A stretch of 11,065 nucleotides of DNA, taken from assembly GCA_012031955.1 (NCBI GenBank), contig JAAURZ010000031.1, positions 1 to 11,065 of the forward strand, in the 5' to 3' direction. The translations under genes and the position numbers were made by a program. The notes beneath the pieces are model-generated. The model saw only the letters and a list, made by a program, of their open reading frames with translations, did not search any database and was not told the DNA's origin. This DNA is from Bacteroidia bacterium. Its GTDB lineage: Bacteria > Bacteroidota > Bacteroidia > Cytophagales > Cyclobacteriaceae. Positions within the stretch are counted from its first letter, which is position 1. The number at the start of each line of letters is the position of its first letter. Shown here one piece after another: positions 1 to 7,116 of this stretch.

Positions 1-308
1 ATGTGATAAGGATGCAGATGCGGAGAGAGCTTGCGCATCATGGAGCGAAAGTGTGCGGAAGGGATGATTGGGAAAATGACGTCGCATTCTTTTGCAACCC
101 GTTCAAGATCGCCAACCGGTGTAACGTTGGGGTGCATGTCGTGCCCGCGGTTCTCGCGCTCGCGTTCGATGCGCTCCACTACTTTTTCGTTGCGGGCATA
201 GAGCAGCACCCGGTGCTGGCGCGCAAGCAAGTTGGCAACGGCGCTTCCGAAGTTGCCGGCCCCAATGACCCCAACGGGTTTATCATCAGATAAACTTCTC
301 GAGGTCAT
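1..308 (-). CDS. gpsA: NAD(P)+-dependent glycerol-3-phosphate dehydrogenase, N-terminal part (runs off the left edge)
   Basis: This gene encodes the cytoplasmic enzyme that reduces dihydroxyacetone phosphate to sn-glycerol-3-phosphate, the backbone for phospholipids. Only 102 codons are inside the window; the family is usually about 330 residues, so most of the substrate domain lies beyond base 1. The N-terminus shows the Rossmann nucleotide-binding motif GVIGAGNFGSAVA (residues 13-25, glycines 16, 18 and 21), then LLYARN at the end of the second strand and VIFPIIPS (78-85), which resembles the family's VAVPS-type segment. The start at 308 is forced: an in-frame TAG lies 9 bases upstream (315-317) and no other ATG, GTG or TTG occurs before the glycine motif. 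The ATG lies inside the end of the upstream acyltransferase gene (23-base overlap), suggesting translational coupling. The neighbouring enzyme would consume its product. GpsA is by far the best fit; other Rossmann dehydrogenases are possible but less likely. Confidence 0.87.
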   Translation of the reverse strand, partial: MTSRSLSDDKPVGVIGAGNFGSAVANLLARQHRVLLYARNEKVVERIERERENRGHDMHPNVTPVGDLERVAKECDVIFPIIPSAHFRSMMRKLSPHLHPYH

Positions 309-1977
309 AGCCCACTAAGCGGTTGTGGTAATAATACAAAACATTGAGGTCGCGCGTGATGATATTACCTTCCCTGTTCAACAAAAGCGGTCTCTTTAAG
401 TGAAAGATGCCCACATTTTCCAGGCCGTGGCGTATCACCAGGTCTATCTTGCCCTTCATGTGTGTGGCCATGTTCGCCTTGTTGTCTTCCTTCAATTTGT
501 AGAGTTGCTTGCGTATGCGCTTGCAAACATTCCGGAACTCCTCATACTGCAGCACCAGGTCTTCTTCCGGCAGTCGCAGCAGGCCGAATAAGTCCAGCTT
601 GGGATGTTTTTTCTGCCACATCTCGAAAGCGACGAATGCCACGAGGTGACTCGCAAATACGCGGTTGATGCGGTGATACTCGTGCACGACCTTTTGGCTG
701 AGCATGCGTGTGTATTCGTCTTCGCGTTGGTGATCGATGGTGATGGAACCGTTGGACTTAAAGTAATCGCGTGTGTCGATAACGCGGCCTTCCGGGTCAA
801 GGCTGTTTCCATCGTCGTCGACGTAATTCCCCATAATGTCGAGCCCCCGCCCGATTGATACCGAAATATTAGAGCCCTTGGTGAAAAATTTGAACATGAA
901 CTGGATCAGTTGCCAGCTGCCGTACTTGTCCTGTTCCGGCAAGTACCGGTCCTGGCCTTTTACAGAAAGGTAGTCTTCAATAAGGTCGGGTGCCTCCAGC
1001 ACAAAGTGGTAGTTGAGCGTAACCGGCACGATGAACACCTTGCGCGCCTCGACCTGGTCGCTTGTGTTCAAATAAATGTTGCGTTGTGCCTGTATCGCCG
1101 TGCTTAGCAGTCCAAGCTTCAGTTGCTTTTCAATCATGCCCGACCGCGACCTGGTGCCGCCTGGGAAGAACAAGCTGTGTGCGCCTTTTTGTATGGCGAG
1201 TGTTGAGTACATCTTCAGCGCCTCCAGGTAGGGGAGGTTTTTCTTCCGTCTGTCGACCTTGTATGCACCCAGGCTGTTCATGAAGTAGGCAAATATCTTG
1301 ATGTTGAACAGGTTCAAACCCGCACCATAAATGAATGCCGGCAAGCCGAGCGCATGGATGATCCAGCCTATCAGTATCGAGTCGAGGTTGCTGAAGTGTG
1401 TGGGTACCATAATAACCGTACCCTTAAGGGCGAGCTTTCTAAGTTGCTTCACCTTGCCAACAATCTGGATCTTGTCGCGCAAAGAATATTGGTTGCGGAA
1501 AAATGCTCCGAATTTTTTGACACGCGCGCCATTCAGCAAACGCGCAAACCAGAATTTCACAACCTCGCGTGTAAACCTGTATGAGCTTGGCTTGAAGTTG
1601 CCTGCGATCTCTGCGGCATAGCGGTGCACAATTCTGTAGAGGAGTTCATCCTCCTTGGTGCAGTCGTCGGTGTCCGCATTGCTTTGAGGAAGCAAGTCTT
1701 CCTTGACCGACGCCCAAAAGTGGTGCTCGTCTGGCGGATCCACGCGCCACCGGTTGCGCTTCATCCGCTGCTGCTCGCGATACACCGTGGTTTCCAGTTC
1801 GTCAAACAGTTGCTTGCGTGTTGGGCGCAACTCCTTTACCCTGGCAATTGCCTGCTGGGTAACTTCCTCAATGAAATCCTTCCGGTTTTTGCTGAGTTGG
1901 TATACCGGCCATTCCGGTATACTATCCAGTATGGGTTTGTATTTCTTGTTCTTGTTTTTCTTCTCTACAATTTCCAT
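286..1977 (-). CDS. PlsB-like glycerol-3-phosphate / 1-acylglycerol-3-phosphate acyltransferase
   Basis: This 563-residue protein belongs to the membrane-associated phospholipid acyltransferase family that moves acyl groups onto glycerol-3-phosphate or lysophosphatidate. The four conserved blocks are visible in order: the catalytic HX4D motif in PTHFSNLDS (His194, Asp199), block II GAYKVDRR (about 237-244), the substrate-binding block FFPGGTRSRSG (270-280), and block IV VFIVPVTLNY (314-323). The GGTRSRSG form and long N- and C-terminal extensions resemble PlsB-type glycerolphosphate acyltransferases more than the roughly 250-residue PlsC enzymes, although E. coli PlsB is longer (about 800 residues). 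The first 15 residues are Lys-rich. The start at 1977 follows the upstream small gene by 46 bases. The 3' end overlaps gpsA, so substrate supply and use appear co-expressed. The acyltransferase assignment is strong; whether it acylates position 1 or 2, and whether it uses acyl-CoA or acyl-ACP, cannot be read from the sequence. Confidence 0.85.
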   Translation of the reverse strand: MEIVEKKNKNKKYKPILDSIPEWPVYQLSKNRKDFIEEVTQQAIARVKELRPTRKQLFDELETTVYREQQRMKRNRWRVDPPDEHHFWASVKEDLLPQSNADTDDCTKEDELLYRIVHRYAAEIAGNFKPSSYRFTREVVKFWFARLLNGARVKKFGAFFRNQYSLRDKIQIVGKVKQLRKLALKGTVIMVPTHFSNLDSILIGWIIHALGLPAFIYGAGLNLFNIKIFAYFMNSLGAYKVDRRKKNLPYLEALKMYSTLAIQKGAHSLFFPGGTRSRSGMIEKQLKLGLLSTAIQAQRNIYLNTSDQVEARKVFIVPVTLNYHFVLEAPDLIEDYLSVKGQDRYLPEQDKYGSWQLIQFMFKFFTKGSNISVSIGRGLDIMGNYVDDDGNSLDPEGRVIDTRDYFKSNGSITIDHQREDEYTRMLSQKVVHEYHRINRVFASHLVAFVAFEMWQKKHPKLDLFGLLRLPEEDLVLQYEEFRNVCKRIRKQLYKLKEDNKANMATHMKGKIDLVIRHGLENVGIFHLKRPLLLNREGNIITRDLNVLYYYHNRLVGYDLEKFI

Positions 1978-2023
1978 CGGGGCTACAAAATAATATAAAT
2001 TCCTGCAACGAGCCTCGGTCTCG

Positions 2024-2269
2024 TCATTTTACGGCCCGCTCACGGGCGGCATGCAGGCACCGCTCCATGGCTTGAAATAATTGAACAGACTCTGCCACGA
2101 AGGCCTCATCGATGATGCCGAGTAGTTCGGCCTCGTCGGCGACGTCGTATACATTCACTTTGAAGGTTTGCTCAAGCAGACCCCTCTCCAGCTTTATCAG
2201 GTAGCGGTTATTCCATTCAAAGAGGGTGATCCGGCACGACGAATGGGGAATTTCTTTGAGTACACGCAT
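2024..2269 (-). CDS. Small conserved-looking hypothetical protein, first gene of the plsB-like/gpsA operon
   Basis: This 81-residue acidic protein has no motif that I can assign to a function. The N-terminal half (MRVLKEIPHSSCRITLFEWN, then NRYLIKLERGLLEQTFKV) looks like alternating beta strands. The C-terminal half is a predicted amphipathic helix rich in Glu and Ala that ends RERAVK. It has no signal peptide, membrane segment or cysteine pair. I have the impression that short proteins of this type are widespread in Bacteroidota, but I cannot confirm that here. It ends 46 bases before the acyltransferase start on the same strand, and a good TAnnTTTG promoter element sits 23 bases upstream of its ATG. 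It is therefore probably the leading gene of the phospholipid operon. The coding call rests on a strong promoter fit, tight spacing and natural amino-acid composition. Confidence 0.65.
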   Translation of the reverse strand: MRVLKEIPHSSCRITLFEWNNRYLIKLERGLLEQTFKVNVYDVADEAELLGIIDEAFVAESVQLFQAMERCLHAARERAVK

Positions 2270-2292
2270 TTTTCAAGGGCTCAAATGTCGCT

Positions 2293-2300
2293 CAAAGGTA
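2293..2300 (-). promoter_or_regulatory. Bacteroidota -7 promoter element (TACCTTTG) for the hypothetical/plsB-like/gpsA operon
   Basis: Read on the minus strand, this is TACCTTTG, an exact match to the Bacteroidota -7 consensus TAnnTTTG, 23 bases upstream of the ATG at 2269. Transcription would begin near 2286, giving a leader of roughly 17 bases. I see no clear TTG or TTTG at the expected -33 distance, so the call rests on one box and its position. Confidence 0.4.
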
Positions 2301-2334
2301 ATCGATTAGTAGAATCTAATGCATGCCCGGCCGG

Positions 2335-2529
2335 TCAGCGGCGGCTATTATTATGGGGCGCGGCATCAGGCAGGTTGAGTTGGTCGCTGATTTCTCTGAG
2401 TTCGGCTTCCAGGTTTCGGCACACGGTGCTGCGATTAAGTTCGTCGTGTTTCATCTGGTTTACGATTTTTTGAAGCTCAGTGGCACGCTTGCGTAAAGCG
2501 ACCTTCAGCATCCTCGGCTGTGAGTTCAT
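2335..2529 (-). CDS. Small helical hypothetical protein
   Basis: This 64-residue reading frame starts MNSQPRMLKVALRKRATELQ and continues as a heptad-like, highly charged helix (about residues 8-52, with Leu, Ile and Val at spaced positions), ending in a short Pro/Asn/Arg tail. It resembles small coiled-coil proteins and has no catalytic motif. The same frame is open further upstream to 2643, with a hydrophobic stretch before this Met. I chose the ATG at 2529 because the helix begins there and the upstream extension has unconvincing Asn/Pro-rich composition; the longer form would look like a signal-bearing protein. It ends 65 bases before the next minus-strand ATG and could be co-transcribed. 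Function is unknown and the coding call is moderate: no family is recognised. Confidence 0.45.
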   Translation of the reverse strand: MNSQPRMLKVALRKRATELQKIVNQMKHDELNRSTVCRNLEAELREISDQLNLPDAAPHNNSRR

Positions 2530-2738
2530 GGGTTGGTTAGGGTTGTTTGGTTTCTGGGCACCCGAAAATACACAAATAAGGGGTAGTTGAAAATAGAGGA
2601 GGGTGTTAATTGCACCCATTCGCCAGATAACTGATAAGAACATGCATATATTGACTCGGCGCAGCTAACAATAAGACTTAATTGTGTGTCTAATGGGAAT
2701 ATTTCAACACAGATCGGCGTTACATAATTTGGATTTTC

Positions 2739-2770
2739 AGGATACAATCGAAGGGCTTATATTGTATCCT
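2739..2770 (+). repeat. 10-bp perfect inverted repeat (hairpin 1) upstream of the T9SS gene
   Basis: AGGATACAAT (2739-2748) and ATTGTATCCT (2761-2770) are perfect reverse complements separated by 12 bases. No T-run follows on either strand, so it does not look like a simple intrinsic terminator. It could be an RNA stem in the leader or a dyad-symmetric protein-binding site. Eight bases of its loop (GGGCTTAT, 2753-2760) are complementary to part of the next hairpin. Confidence 0.7.
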
Positions 2771-2794
2771 CTTCCAAACATGGAGCCTCTTGAC

Positions 2795-2808
2795 GGGGCA
2801 TAAGCCCC
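2795..2808 (+). repeat. GC-rich hairpin 2 (GGGGC-ATAA-GCCCC)
   Basis: A perfect 5-bp GC stem closes a four-base ATAA loop, 32 bases before the likely T9SS ATG. There is no T-tract after it. Bases 2800-2807 (ATAAGCCC), the loop plus most of the 3' arm, can pair instead with 2753-2760 in the loop of hairpin 1, so the two structures could compete or form a pseudoknot. Confidence 0.65.
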
Positions 2809-2839
2809 ATTGCGACGGGAAGTTTTCGAATGAAGTAGA

Positions 2840-5731
2840 ATGGTAAGAAAAGCATTATTCTATTATTACTCGGTGTTGCGGCGGTGGCGTACCGGGCTCA
2901 GGCAACCCACTTGCGTGCGGGCGAAATCGTTGTGGAAAGGGTCAACTGCCAAACCCTCACTTTCAAAATTACTGTTACTGTGTACACCAACACCGGCTCG
3001 TCTGTAAGATTCGGCGGACGCCAGGGCGAAGACGATATCCTCGACTTCGGCGATGGCCAGCGCATACTTGTGCCGGAAACAGAAAATACACTGAGACCCG
3101 ACTTAGGCCAGAATATCGGTACGGCTTCGTTCACCATCTTCCACACCTACCCGGGCAACGGCAGCTATATCGTCAGCTACCGCGAACCCCAACCGCAATG
3201 AAGGCGTCCTCAACATGGACAACTCGGTGAATACACGGTTTTACATTGAGACCCAAATCATTATCGATCCTTTTTTCGGATGTAACAACACCCCGAGGCT
3301 GCTGATTCCGCCCATCGACCAGGCTTGTTCCGGCGTGGCCTTCCTGCATAATCCGGGCGCATTCGACCCCGACGGCGACAGCCTTTCGTACGAGTTTGTG
3401 ATCCCCTTCAGCGATAAGAATCAAACAGTAATTCGCTATCAGGACCCTCACCTCAACGCGCCTCGTACCTTTTACACCGACTATCCGCATGGCAACGAAG
3501 ACAAGGATGACGAGCCTACTTTCACCATCGATCAGTTCGGCACCATAGTATGGGACGCGCCCGGCGCGCAAGGCGAATACAACATTGCCTTTGTAGTTAA
3601 AGAGTGGAGAAAGGTGCTGGGCGAATGGAAGGAATTGGGATTTGTACGGCGCGACATGCAGATACTTGTTGAAGACTGCGATAACGATCGCCCTGACCTC
3701 ATTATACCCAACGACACATGTGTGGTAGCAGGCACCACCCTCGACGCTACTATTTTCGGCATCGATCCGAACAACGACAATGTAAAAATTGAAGCCTTTT
3801 CTGAAATATTCAATTTCGCTGCGCCACAGTCACCGGCAACCTACACACCAGATCCGCCAATTGTGCAACCGTCCAGCCCACCGGCTGAGCTGCAATTTCA
3901 GTGGAACACTACCTGCGACCATATTAAGAGTCAATCGTATCAGGTGGTTTTTAAAATTACAGACTTTCCCCAAAATGGACCTAAGCTAGTCACCTTCAAA
4001 ACATGGAGTATCACCGTTGTAGGACCTGCGCCAGAGTGGGTCAATATTTCAGTCGACCTTGCCAAGCGACAAGCGCAGCTTGAATGGAACGACTATGTCT
4101 GCAACAACGCGCAAACTATACAAGTGTGGCGCCGCGTTGATAGTTTCCCCTACACGCCAGCCAACTGCGAAACAGGGATGCCCGATTTTCTCGGCTACCA
4201 GCTTATCGCAGAACGGCCAGCCAACACAACAACCTATCTGGATACCAACGGAGGCGTGGGCCTTGCGCCCGGAGCCGAATACTGCTACCGACTGGTGGCA
4301 ATCTTCCCGGCGCCGAAGGGCGGCGAAAGCTACATGTCGGAAGAGTTTTGCATACCGCCGATATTGGCCGATGCGCCGGTGATCACCAAAGTATCAGTTC
4401 AAAAAACGGACGCTGCGACTGGTGAAATAGAAGTAAACTGGTTGCCACCTTTCGACATTGATCCGGTGCAGTTTCCACCGCCCTACGAATATGTCATACA
4501 ACGCGCAGACGGCTTTGTAGGAACCAACTACACGGCAGTTACTCCGGGGCGTCTGCCAGAGACTACCCTTACGTTTGTTGATAACGGACTGGATACAGAA
4601 GGCGAAGTGTACAACTACCGGATATTATTATACGTGCCGGCCGTGGACGCGAATACACCAGTAGACACATCGGCCATGGCATCGTCGGTGCGCCTGGAGG
4701 CGACATCGCAGAATAACCAGATCGAAATTTCGTGGAGTGCTTTTGTTCCGTGGTCGAATGTGTCGCCAACCTATCCGATGCACGATATCTATCGCGGGCC
4801 GGAAGGTTCTGATGAAGCCGACCTTACTTTGGTCGCTACCGTGAATGCTGCCGTGGATGGCTTCCGGTATGTGGACACCGACGTTGAACAAAATCAAACA
4901 TATTGCTATCGGGTGATGACGCGTGGCACCTATGGCAACCCAGCGATTGCAGAACCGTTGGAAAACTTTTCACAAATTATCTGCGCGGAACCCGGCGACG
5001 AAGAACCGCCATGCCCGCCGGCGGCGCCCGTTGCTGCGAACCCCGTCAACTGCGACGTGATAGAGTGCCGTCCTTCCTTCTTTGTCTATGAAATAAAGTG
5101 GGAAAGGCCCGACAATGCAGACTGTGCCGACGATATTGCCTATTACAAACTCTATTACAGTTCTGACGGCACCAGCGAGTATGTGCTGCTTCAGGACCAG
5201 ATATTTGAAACCGAATGGACTGTTACCAGCGAAAAGCCGTTGGCATCGTGCTACAAGATTTCGGCCGTAGACCGATCCGGTAACGAAAGCCCCCTCAGTG
5301 AAGAATTTTGCTATCCCACGTGCCCGTACTACGAGTTGCCAAACATTTTTACTCCCAACAGCGACGGATGTAACGATCTTTTCAGCGCCTATAGCAACAG
5401 GCTGCAGGGGTCGGAAGGTGAAAGCAATTGCCCGGTTCCCCCGGAAGACTATGTGAGGTGCGCGCGCTTCGTTGAACACGTGGTATTCAGAGTATACAAC
5501 CGGTGGGGAAAAGAGGTTTACGCATTCAACAGCAACACAGGCTCGCTAGGCTCGGGCTCCGGGTCGGAAGGCGGCCAGTCCAATATCTATATAGACTGGA
5601 ACGGAAAGGACAAGGATGGCCGTGATCTCTCAACAGGTGTCTACTACTATGCGGCAGAGGTTACATTCATAACACCCGATCCGGCCCTGAAGAACAGAAC
5701 GATAAAAGGCTGGGTGCACCTGCTGCGATGA
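2840..5731 (+). CDS. Secreted multidomain surface protein with fibronectin III-like domains and T9SS type B sorting domain (frame-disrupted)
   Basis: The gene is split by frame shifts. One part, 2884-3201, encodes residues from just after the signal peptide to YREPQPQ; the main part, open from 3215 to 5731, encodes 838 residues. Removing one C from the run at 3187-3190 joins them as YREPNRNEGVLNMDN, the usual continuity of this family. A signal peptide (KKSIILLLLGVAAVA...AQA, then THLRAGE) precedes the first part but lacks an in-frame start; one extra A near 2848-2851 would give MVRKSIILLLL from the ATG at 2840, for a protein of about 963 residues. Domains, numbered in the 838-residue part: N-terminal beta domain with DPDGDSLSYEF (to about 150), four fibronectin III-like domains (about 272-384, 386-489, 490-588, 592-705), and the type B sorting domain (709-838: NIFTPNSDGCNDLF, VYNRWGKEVY, WNGKDKDGRDLSTGVYYY). 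It is presumably exported by T9SS and attached to or released from the cell surface; its ligand is unknown. Cysteines are frequent, suiting an exported protein. Confidence 0.85.
2848..2851 (+). other. Probable one-base deletion in an A-run within the T9SS signal peptide
   Basis: The frame encoding the signal peptide and mature N-terminus has a TAG at 2836-2838 and no start codon after it until the GTG at 2884, which lies beyond the hydrophobic core. The ATG at 2840 is one frame off. Adding one A to the AAAA run gives a textbook signal peptide from that ATG. An alternative is ATG at 2830 with the TAG being a substitution (M-K-stop-N-G-K-K). Confidence 0.5.
3187..3190 (+). other. One-base insertion (CCCC) that splits the T9SS gene
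   Basis: Frame 1 reads GAA CCC CAA CCG CAA TGA and stops at 3201. Skipping one C gives GAA CCC AAC CGC AAT GAA GGC GTC, which continues without a stop to 5731 and matches the expected YRE-NRNEGVLNM-NSVNT family pattern. The lesion is thus placed to within this run. Confidence 0.85.
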
Positions 5732-6138
5732 CCGACGATGAGTTGCACAATATTGTGCTCTTCGATGGTGTCTGTAACCTGTGCAATGGATCGGTACAGT
5801 TCATCATTCGGCACGATCCCCTGGCGAAATTCAGGTTTGCATCGTTGCAGTCGCAGTTCGGTCAGCAAATACTAAATAAGATAGGAAAAAATCACACCGA
5901 ATTTCAAAGCATCATATTGTTGTGGCGAGGGCAGAGCTACGAACAAAGCACAGCCGTTCTTAAAATTGCCGGTCAGCTAAACGGCCTGTGGCCCGTGCTC
6001 ACTATATTCAGAATAGTACCCAGGTTTATCCGCGATGCGGTCTACAGCTGGATATCCAAGAATCGCTATCGCTTCTTTGGCAGGCAGGAAGCATGTATGA
6101 TCCCCACACCAGCCTTAAAGTCGCGCTTCCTGGAGTGA
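5728..6138 (+). CDS. DCC-family (DUF393) thiol-disulfide oxidoreductase-like protein
   Basis: The 136-residue product belongs to the DCC family, named for its conserved Asp-Cys-Cys motif. The motif is seen as FDGVCNLCNGSV, with Asp13, Cys16 and Cys19 forming a DxxCxxC site next to the first beta strand (NIVLFDG). The following FIIRHDPLAKFRFASLQS segment and the C-terminal YSWISKNRYRFFG block are also typical. Family members are predicted to be thioredoxin-fold-like redox proteins, but substrates are largely unproven. There is no signal peptide; a mildly hydrophobic stretch (about 84-103) is part of the family fold rather than a clear membrane segment. Its ATG overlaps the stop of the T9SS gene (ATGA, 5728-5731), implying translational coupling. 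Whether it has any role with the cysteine-containing secreted protein upstream is speculation. Length is normal for the family. Confidence 0.85.
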   Translation: MTDDELHNIVLFDGVCNLCNGSVQFIIRHDPLAKFRFASLQSQFGQQILNKIGKNHTEFQSIILLWRGQSYEQSTAVLKIAGQLNGLWPVLTIFRIVPRFIRDAVYSWISKNRYRFFGRQEACMIPTPALKSRFLE

Positions 6139-6185
6139 ACTTGTAGCGGGTCAGCCTTCCCGTTGTCTCAACAATAGCCGCGTCC

Positions 6186-6219
6186 TTGAAGGGCGTTTGT
6201 CGTGGTTTTACTATTTTTG
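6186..6219 (+). promoter_or_regulatory. Bacteroidota-type promoter for fabD
   Basis: TATTTTTG (6212-6219) matches the -7 consensus TAnnTTTG exactly. A TTG at 6186-6188 lies 23 bases upstream, the outer limit of accepted spacing; a TTTG at 6196-6199 is closer than usual (12 bases). The ATG follows 21 bases later, giving a leader of about 15 bases. Near the predicted start, AACAA-A-TTGTT (6226-6236) is a short dyad that could bind a regulator. Confidence 0.5.
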
Positions 6220-6240
6220 CCCCTCAACAAATTGTTCAGC

Positions 6241-7116
6241 ATGACAGCCTACATATTTCCCGGCCAAGGTTCGCAATTCCCAGGAATGGGCAAAGATATT
6301 TACGAATCAAGTTCGAAAGCCAGGTCGTATTTCGATCAGGCGAATGACATACTAGGCTTTGCTATTACGAACGTCATGTTCAATGGCACCACCGAAGAAC
6401 TGAAGCAGACAAAAGTAACACAGCCTGCTATCTTTCTCCATTCCGTAGCACTGGCCCTGTCGGCCGATAATTTTGCACCCGACATGGTAGCTGGCCATTC
6501 GTTGGGAGAATTCTCCGCGCTCGTTGCTAACAGGACTTTGTCGTTTGCCGATGCCCTCCAACTCGTGTCGAGGCGTGCGCTTGCCATGCAGACGGCTTGC
6601 GAACAAAACCCGAGCACGATGGCCGCCATACTCGGCCTGGACGACGCCACCGTAGAAAAAATATGCAAAGAGATAGAAGGCGAAGTGGTGGTGGCGGCTA
6701 ACTACAACTGTCCGGGTCAACTTGTGATTTCAGGATCGATGAAGGGCATAGAGATCGCGTGCGAGAAAATGAAAGCCGCCGGCGCCAAGCGCGCACTCCC
6801 ATTGCCGGTAGGGGGAGCGTTTCACTCGCCACTCATGGAGCCAGCGCGCGAGCAATTGGCAGAAGCGATCGAGAGGACAACATTTAGTGAGCCCGTTTGT
6901 CCGATCTATCAGAATGTGAATGCCCTGCCTTCGACCGACATAGCCGACATCAAGCGCAACCTGATTGCCCAGTTAACTGCCCCGGTGAGATGGACGCAGA
7001 GTGTGCAAAAGATGGTGGCGGACGGAGCGACCAAATTCATTGAATGCGGCCCCGGCAAAGTATTGCAGGGCCTTGTGAAGAAGATTGAACCCACCGCCGA
7101 GGTGGATAGCCTATAA
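6241..7116 (+). CDS. fabD: Malonyl-CoA:acyl carrier protein transacylase
   Basis: FabD transfers the malonyl group from malonyl-CoA to acyl carrier protein, supplying the extender unit for type II fatty acid synthesis in the cytoplasm. The 291-residue product begins MTAYIFPGQGSQFPGMGKDI, with the conserved PGQGSQ oxyanion-loop motif. The nucleophile is in GHSLGE (Ser87). Arg111/Arg112 in LVSRRALAM would bind the malonyl carboxylate, His195 in GGAFHSPLM completes the dyad, and Gln244 in LIAQLTAPVRW matches the family glutamine. The ending FIECGPGKVLQGLVKKI is also typical. The frame is open back to a GTG at 6202, but the ATG at 6241 is preferred because the family starts there and the -7 promoter box lies inside the longer version. 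No frame problems are seen. It ends tail to tail with folK, overlapping it by 6 bases, so no terminator can fit between the two coding ends. Confidence 0.96.
   Translation: MTAYIFPGQGSQFPGMGKDIYESSSKARSYFDQANDILGFAITNVMFNGTTEELKQTKVTQPAIFLHSVALALSADNFAPDMVAGHSLGEFSALVANRTLSFADALQLVSRRALAMQTACEQNPSTMAAILGLDDATVEKICKEIEGEVVVAANYNCPGQLVISGSMKGIEIACEKMKAAGAKRALPLPVGGAFHSPLMEPAREQLAEAIERTTFSEPVCPIYQNVNALPSTDIADIKRNLIAQLTAPVRWTQSVQKMVADGATKFIECGPGKVLQGLVKKIEPTAEVDSL

Larger units (their letters stand above)
2530..2839. other. Gene-free leader region between divergent genes
   Basis: This stretch separates the minus-strand helical hypothetical from the plus-strand T9SS gene. I see no convincing coding frame. 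Its notable contents are two hairpins near the T9SS side (2739-2770 and 2795-2808). I could not find an exact TAnnTTTG box on the plus strand: TACATAATTTGG near 2721-2732 is the nearest look-alike, with wrong internal spacing. Confidence 0.6.

Noticed and set aside
2530..2643. An N-terminal extension of the small helical hypothetical with a hydrophobic stretch
   Set aside because: The Asn/Pro-rich join and lack of a convincing cleavage site make a real signal peptide doubtful; the helix starts at the ATG at 2529.
6202..6240. A 13-residue N-terminal extension of FabD from a GTG
   Set aside because: The family begins at MTAYIFPGQGSQ, and the extension would contain the promoter -7 box.
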